From the NCBI GenBank assembly GCA_016206745.1, contig JACQQW010000275.1:1-9864 (forward strand): DNA of 9,864 nucleotides, in the 5' to 3' direction. The DNA is from Candidatus Omnitrophota bacterium (GTDB lineage Bacteria > Omnitrophota > Gorgyraeia > Zapsychrales > Fredricksoniimonadaceae). Each line of letters opens with the position of its first letter. Positions within the stretch are counted from its first letter, which is position 1. Below the pieces are notes generated by a model. It was not told the origin of the DNA. It was given only the letters and a program-made list of their open reading frames with translations, and searched no databases. Position numbers and translations under genes: made by a program. Of the stretch, positions 9,401 through 9,864 are shown one piece after another.

Positions 9401-9622
9401 CGCATCCCCTTTGTCAACCAAAAAATCAAAACGCATAGGATTTTTAGAGTTAGATTGAATCCCTTTTAATTGCAAAGGCTTATATCCATAACTTGTATTG
9501 ACCATCATGCCCGGCGCAGGCAAATTAATGACCGTTTGAGCTTGAGATTGAGAGGGGAACGCAGAAGAAATAAAAAAAGTTATTAAAATAACCCAGACAA
9601 TGCTGTTGCGGGCCATGGCCAT
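3455..9622 (-). CDS. Giant exported membrane protein with GlmS-like class II amidotransferase and SIS domains (2,055 aa)
   Basis: One uninterrupted frame encodes, in order: signal peptide (1-28, ending SQSQA/Q); N-terminal Omnitrophota-type module (29-408); internal signal-like hydrophobic segment (about 413-445); weak LysM-like region (446-533); Pro/Thr linker; membrane helix (601-624); seven prolines (648-654); Gln-rich helix; membrane segments (742-783 and 858-900); class II glutamine amidotransferase (919-1363); SIS domain (1463-1613); membrane hairpin (about 1676-1740); and a C-terminal GGID module (1990-2048). GlmS makes glucosamine-6-phosphate from fructose-6-phosphate and glutamine. 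Here the second SIS domain is not clear and the usual GlmS tail (D-P-R-x-L-A-K-S-V-T-V-E) is absent, so ordinary GlmS activity is doubtful. I chose the ATG at 9622 because GGAGG lies 6 nt upstream and the signal peptide starts there. An in-frame ATG at 9733 would add 37 residues encoded by the leader hairpins. Function unknown; probably amino-sugar or envelope related. Confidence 0.85.
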   Translation of the reverse strand: MAMARNSIVWVILITFFISSAFPSQSQAQTVINLPAPGMMVNTSYGYKPLQLKGIQSNSKNPMRFDFLVDKGDARLLGQPLKDEITRLTKYFLTCLTVPETDLWVNLSPYEKDRIAPEGFGTTQMGKDLLEQDYLLKQIAASLTYPERTVGQNFWQKIYQKAYEKYGTTDIPVNTFNKVWIVPKSAEVYVRGGSAFVARSELDVKLEEDYHALSQNYRKSAWPPAISTDKSEQYLEKLQRGGTLRNTNALGSQVAREILIPVLRKEVNEGKNFAVVRQVYDAMILATWYKRHLHDSLLGRMYVGKNKVAGVDVDDKTVKEKIFNRYLQAFKKHVYNYIKEDYDPFTQKVTPRKYVSGGMDFTAFGKVGSELYKEQTDWALLAGRLSFGSDLAMAVVNLSPTNDKAILGVLDKRVVSKKFRGFLAKVLLIGMLAVAGFSSLGASNAESYSLKPGDNGKMIVEVTKDDRTYGHMLAGISNMFEQLDPDGHRTSPYKGELWGEYGMEKKVPVKRVQGNVDKSVHWIKVGDKFEMPAVSPKAMETVQQAEPVINRAAQNAPAVQPPAPPSLSKVTMTPGAHLQNPTTSTPSTNTATLTANKITKWSSWIGMGAVAVAFGIGLTFALFKFKGNGSNGTGASSALNSSRNGSAPPPPPPPLSNQGSVAAPPDSVIPPMQSIPGLVIGSFGVTPATSQEIQQGQQLIEQLEQLKQNGGTINVVSDTGSGAVAQARLSYNSARNLRGMDIWGWLSGMALAGGAVAFGILAPAALIISAVALPFLTRIGYMLGLWKHEVMGHSVPAFLRYPKAFTTAFKPNNLRANLSLGQWLGLLIPFKNPKDFFPHMYFPPVQGQAGAAKFISRMGLFTTVVLGGAGLIGLGSLTWGTSLMPLLGPLAAGIWAILKEAWPHDWDPQKAIEDCKFGCGLETLSVRADTEDAEEDLDKFNEWVDWFEDATVDLTFRGGQEVGVATMYDDEQGETRLLEKKEVKSKRGISRNGFYTNLTAKVYSKFRRSLPKVFRPVYNFGKAAVRTVVAHVRFATGGDLVRKAAHPHAGPAEKTTVWRLVKGELKSFVRNVIVIIAHNGDNNGYRLFNTMLNVTQMREFFPRLLHYKDALPPGDSPVLPFQLHLHMTLGNARASMRFAHLFSNHTSAQEAMQDVLSEENEIAVGRKYDEVFGKVAQLLARPYLNDPSKSFKDLWVSEEMLARNPDLRFQYRLIQIFKEMLVDEMEKEARLQTGAAEVFRSWEQRWTAQGRDPKKAREEFVDLAVAKFFTGDRETATKEFYERAEGTYGIFVRTSLDDDGVTYLSRNQDIGVGFNLKEGIVASASDPRVLKGDTKTGKKIAHIMHLQDGEVVDFSFLPGNGMSIKSSLRRKGKWEEVDHSDEEAVNDMRDKRIYPNQEYVNGKKNRYYTPLVKYKDRARMLDEEKEMTAHMLHEAQKQWDDKNSFNRQSAANLAERLKASEKKRLVIIGYENSLWVSENTKLILSRLVPGLSVDIIDANEFIKDPLKYGIDPQTVVLVVSKSGATFPSRLSKDVVEKLAGRKNVFRMTARIDSVLNSSSGQGLYPDAPFDRQAFVIGNLYPLEAPVLSEELLAYNHMQMAFYLAAHLREMYPQENNPLGMKLTQRQIDRLAYIFRTMSLKDAQRMSGFDEDGNKIESGVHDTIIERARYLGKVQRESFVISRIMDLIVWGVFLFGGPLTNLFGAGGGLPDTLFKFAIRSLDFVFIKYLLPFLLTNWVYRPLLGRPLWGRLGPPNMFLGASRMVHQTQENFFAKLMANSLASTGMDVWGADPRSDFIKKLAFRSVRGDQTISFIQDAPADPDNPGTFVDDSGRYSVERSSTNMALQQLKFPKTGAFFGLNRLKSGAEVTTFGRGPFKNKSASNYHIDIAGAPVADLNEDEQEIYNLSVNGFANMLFFKELGVQLVKTATFNYILHDPQRTYSETGVHSTPSSVSPHAVIYKILSNESNDAVNDDEPALAAVAIDAASVASALRKGGIDMDNRLMDLDVKEDQVNRIVFDDQAMLAMPIDGVVPQVFAVVPVTPLMLKSMLGEPHLN
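3479..3655 (-). other. C-terminal GGID module
   Basis: Residues 1990-2048 read ASALRKGGIDMDNRLMDLDV, then an acidic stretch and IDGVVPQVFAVVPVTPL. From memory, a GGID(F/L)...(G)FVPVI...I.P(V/M)T tail of this kind ends many large Omnitrophota proteins and pairs with the same N-terminal module seen here. It may be a sorting or secretion tail; no function is known to me. Confidence 0.55.
4403..4597 (-). other. Membrane hairpin following the SIS domain
   Basis: Residues about 1676-1740 hold two hydrophobic stretches, ISRIMDLIVWGVFLFGGPL and FVFIKYLLPFLLTNWVY, separated by a Gly-rich loop (LFGAGGGLPD). In GlmS this is where the second SIS domain would begin. Together with the helices before the amidotransferase domain, it would tether both ends of the enzyme-like part to the membrane. 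Confidence 0.6.
4784..5236 (-). other. SIS (sugar isomerase) domain inside the giant protein
   Basis: Residues 1463-1613. A Rossmann-like start, KRLVIIGYENSLWVSENTK, is followed by VDIIDANEF and the phosphosugar-binding loop VVLVVSKSGATFPS (1515-1528; GlmS has LSQSGETADT). A later helix, NHMQMAFYLAAHLREMY, matches the fold end. The Ser-x-Ser-Gly core is kept, but Glu of GET is Ala and the GTS loop is altered to GYENS. Phosphosugar binding is plausible; isomerase or synthase chemistry is uncertain. Confidence 0.7.
5534..6868 (-). other. Class II (Ntn) glutamine amidotransferase domain inside the giant protein
   Basis: Residues 919-1363. The candidate nucleophile is Cys919 in FGCGLETLSVRA. The family arginine block appears as HVRFATGGD (1031-1039; GlmS has HTRWATHG). 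The AHPH block is at 1045-1048, and the oxyanion residues are in IIAHNGDNNGYR (Asn1079, Gly1080). The closing strands are GTYGIFVRTSLDDD (1286-1299) and GIVASASDPRVL (1319-1330). Order and content match the glutaminase half of GlmS, which releases ammonia from glutamine. The domain is about 445 residues instead of roughly 240, from insertions after the Cys strand, between AHPH and HNG, and a helical block near 1130-1280. Class II enzymes need the Cys as free N-terminus, so cleavage before Cys919 is expected if it is active. Confidence 0.8.
8024..8287 (-). other. Possible divergent LysM-like region
   Basis: Residues 446-533 follow the internal signal-like segment. They open with YSLKPGDNGKMIVEV and close with VHWIKVGDKFEMPA, recalling the Y.V..GDTL start and PGQ.L.IP end of LysM peptidoglycan-binding repeats. 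The middle is longer than one LysM (about 44 residues) and lacks a clear core, so the match is weak. If real, it would place this part in the periplasm near the wall. Confidence 0.3.
8288..8386 (-). other. Internal signal-peptide-like segment
   Basis: Residues 413-445 of the giant protein show the three-part layout of a signal peptide. There is a basic stretch (KRVVSKKFRGFLAK), a hydrophobic core (VLLIGMLAVAGFSSLG) and a small-residue end (ASNA followed by ES). Being internal, it may act as a membrane anchor, be cleaved, or be a leftover from gene fusion. Confidence 0.55.
8399..9538 (-). other. N-terminal module typical of Omnitrophota exported proteins
   Basis: This covers residues 29-408 of the giant protein, just after the signal peptide. 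Visible blocks are LPAPGMMV (34-41), RFDFLVDKGD (64-73), DLWVNLSPYEKDRIAPEGFG (102-121), GTTDIPVNTFNKVWIVP (167-183), KVAGVDVDDKTVKEKIF (307-323), YNYIKEDYDP (335-344) and RKYVSGGMDF (352-361). From memory the same blocks, in the same order, open many otherwise unrelated large predicted proteins in Omnitrophota genomes. It is mostly helical, with few cysteines and no recognisable catalytic motif. It probably acts outside the cytoplasm, perhaps as a sorting or assembly domain; that role is a guess. Confidence 0.7.
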
Positions 9623-9628
9623 ATCCGT

Positions 9629-9633
9629 CCTCC
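9629..9633 (-). promoter_or_regulatory. Shine-Dalgarno site of the giant gene
   Basis: GGAGG lies 6 nt before the ATG at 9622 and directly precedes the signal peptide start. It decides this start over the in-frame ATG at 9733, which has only a weak GGA upstream. Confidence 0.85.
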
Positions 9634-9635
9634 GG

Positions 9636-9681
9636 AAAAAATAAAGCCCAATCATTTCCCGGCTTTGGGAAATAATTGGGC
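9636..9681 (-). terminator. Leader hairpin T2 with U-tract (intrinsic terminator-like)
   Basis: On the minus strand a 15-base arm GCCCAATTATTTCCC pairs with GGGAAATGATTGGGC across the 6-nt loop AAAGCC, all Watson-Crick except one U-G. It is followed by TTTATTTTTT (9645-9636). The tract ends two bases before the GGAGG site, so termination here would stop expression of the giant gene. The opposite strand also has a stem, but no T-tract follows it. Confidence 0.8.
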
Positions 9682-9694
9682 GTCGTCGTCCAAT

Positions 9695-9730
9695 AAAAAA
9701 CCCAATGTCTCTCACCTGAGAATCATTGGG
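9695..9730 (-). terminator. Leader hairpin T1 with U-tract (intrinsic terminator-like)
   Basis: CCCAATG (9730-9724) pairs with CATTGGG (9707-9701). The inner TCTC/GAGA stem carries an AGGT loop and a 2x2 internal loop separates the two stems. A run of six T follows (9700-9695). It lies about 40 nt after the predicted transcription start and 14 nt before T2. Confidence 0.75.
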
Positions 9731-9749
9731 CATCTATGTCCAAATTGCG

Positions 9750-9767
9750 CCTGACAACTTTGCCAGG
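9750..9767 (-). promoter_or_regulatory. 5' stem-loop of the leader RNA
   Basis: CCTGGCA pairs with TGTCAGG through a 4-nt AAGT loop, with one G-U pair. It would begin about 3 nt after the predicted start at 9770. It could protect the 5' end or form part of a sensor. Confidence 0.45.
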
Positions 9768-9776
9768 AACAATGAT

Positions 9777-9805
9777 AGTATAAACCAAAATATGCGCCTT
9801 GTCAA
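9777..9805 (-). promoter_or_regulatory. Sigma70-type promoter upstream of the giant gene
   Basis: TTGACA (9805-9800) is a perfect -35. A 17-nt spacer separates it from TATACT (9782-9777), a 5 of 6 match to the -10. The predicted start is a G at 9770. No better promoter was seen nearer the gene, so both terminator-like hairpins fall inside the leader. Confidence 0.8.
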
Positions 9806-9864
9806 TGCGCCACTTTAAAACAATCGATAATTGCCTAGACTTCAATGGGTTTCATCCCTAAAAT

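Noticed and set aside
9623..9733. ATG 9733 as the start of the giant gene
   Set aside because: The 37 added codons are encoded by two terminator-like hairpins, the upstream SD is weak, and the extension would bury the signal peptide. ATG 9622 has GGAGG at ideal spacing.
9835..9864. C-terminal end of an upstream minus-strand gene (ILGMKPIEV then TAG)
   Set aside because: One frame enters from the right edge and stops at 9835-9837, but nine codons are too few to tell a real gene end from chance.

Overview
The window most likely comes from a member of Candidatus Omnitrophota (formerly OP3, within the PVC group). This rests mainly on the 2,055-residue protein. Its N-terminal module (LPAPGMMV, DLWVNLSPYEKDRI, IPVNTFNKVWIVP, YNYIKEDYDP, RKYVSGGMDF) and its C-terminal tail (GGID ... 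GVVPQVFAVVPVT) match, from memory, recurrent modules of large predicted exported proteins in that phylum. No search was run. All supported genes lie on the minus strand and are described right to left.

Region 9623-9864 is a promoter and leader. A near-consensus sigma70-type promoter (TTGACA, 17 nt, TATACT) predicts transcription starting near 9770. The roughly 148-nt leader carries a 5' stem-loop, then two tandem terminator-like hairpins with U-tracts. The second U-tract ends two bases before a strong GGAGG Shine-Dalgarno sequence. This resembles an attenuator or an unrecognised regulatory RNA.

Region 3455-9622 is a single giant exported or membrane gene. In order it encodes a signal peptide, an Omnitrophota-type N-terminal module, an internal segment that looks like a second signal peptide, a weak LysM-like region, proline-rich linkers with membrane segments, a class II (Ntn) glutamine amidotransferase domain, one SIS sugar-phosphate domain, a membrane hairpin, and the C-terminal module. 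It looks like a GlmS-type enzyme rebuilt inside a membrane protein. The catalytic Cys is at residue 919, so activity should require internal cleavage.

Region 3164-3442 encodes a small two-helix membrane protein with a strong RBS, 12 nt downstream and probably co-transcribed.

Region 1-3141 is a second unit: a YfhO-like multi-spanning protein, a 73-residue membrane peptide coupled through a TGATG overlap, and an FkbM-family methyltransferase overlapping the peptide gene by 26 nt and running off the left edge. A promoter-like sequence (TTGAGC, 16 nt, extended -10 TGCTATAAT) lies inside the end of the 92-residue gene. It would start transcription at or within a base of the YfhO-like ATG, implying a leaderless mRNA.

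The left-hand genes suggest surface glycan or glycolipid modification, and the giant gene has amino-sugar-type domains. A functional link between the two groups is inference from proximity only. No RNA genes of known class, mobile elements or CRISPR arrays were seen.
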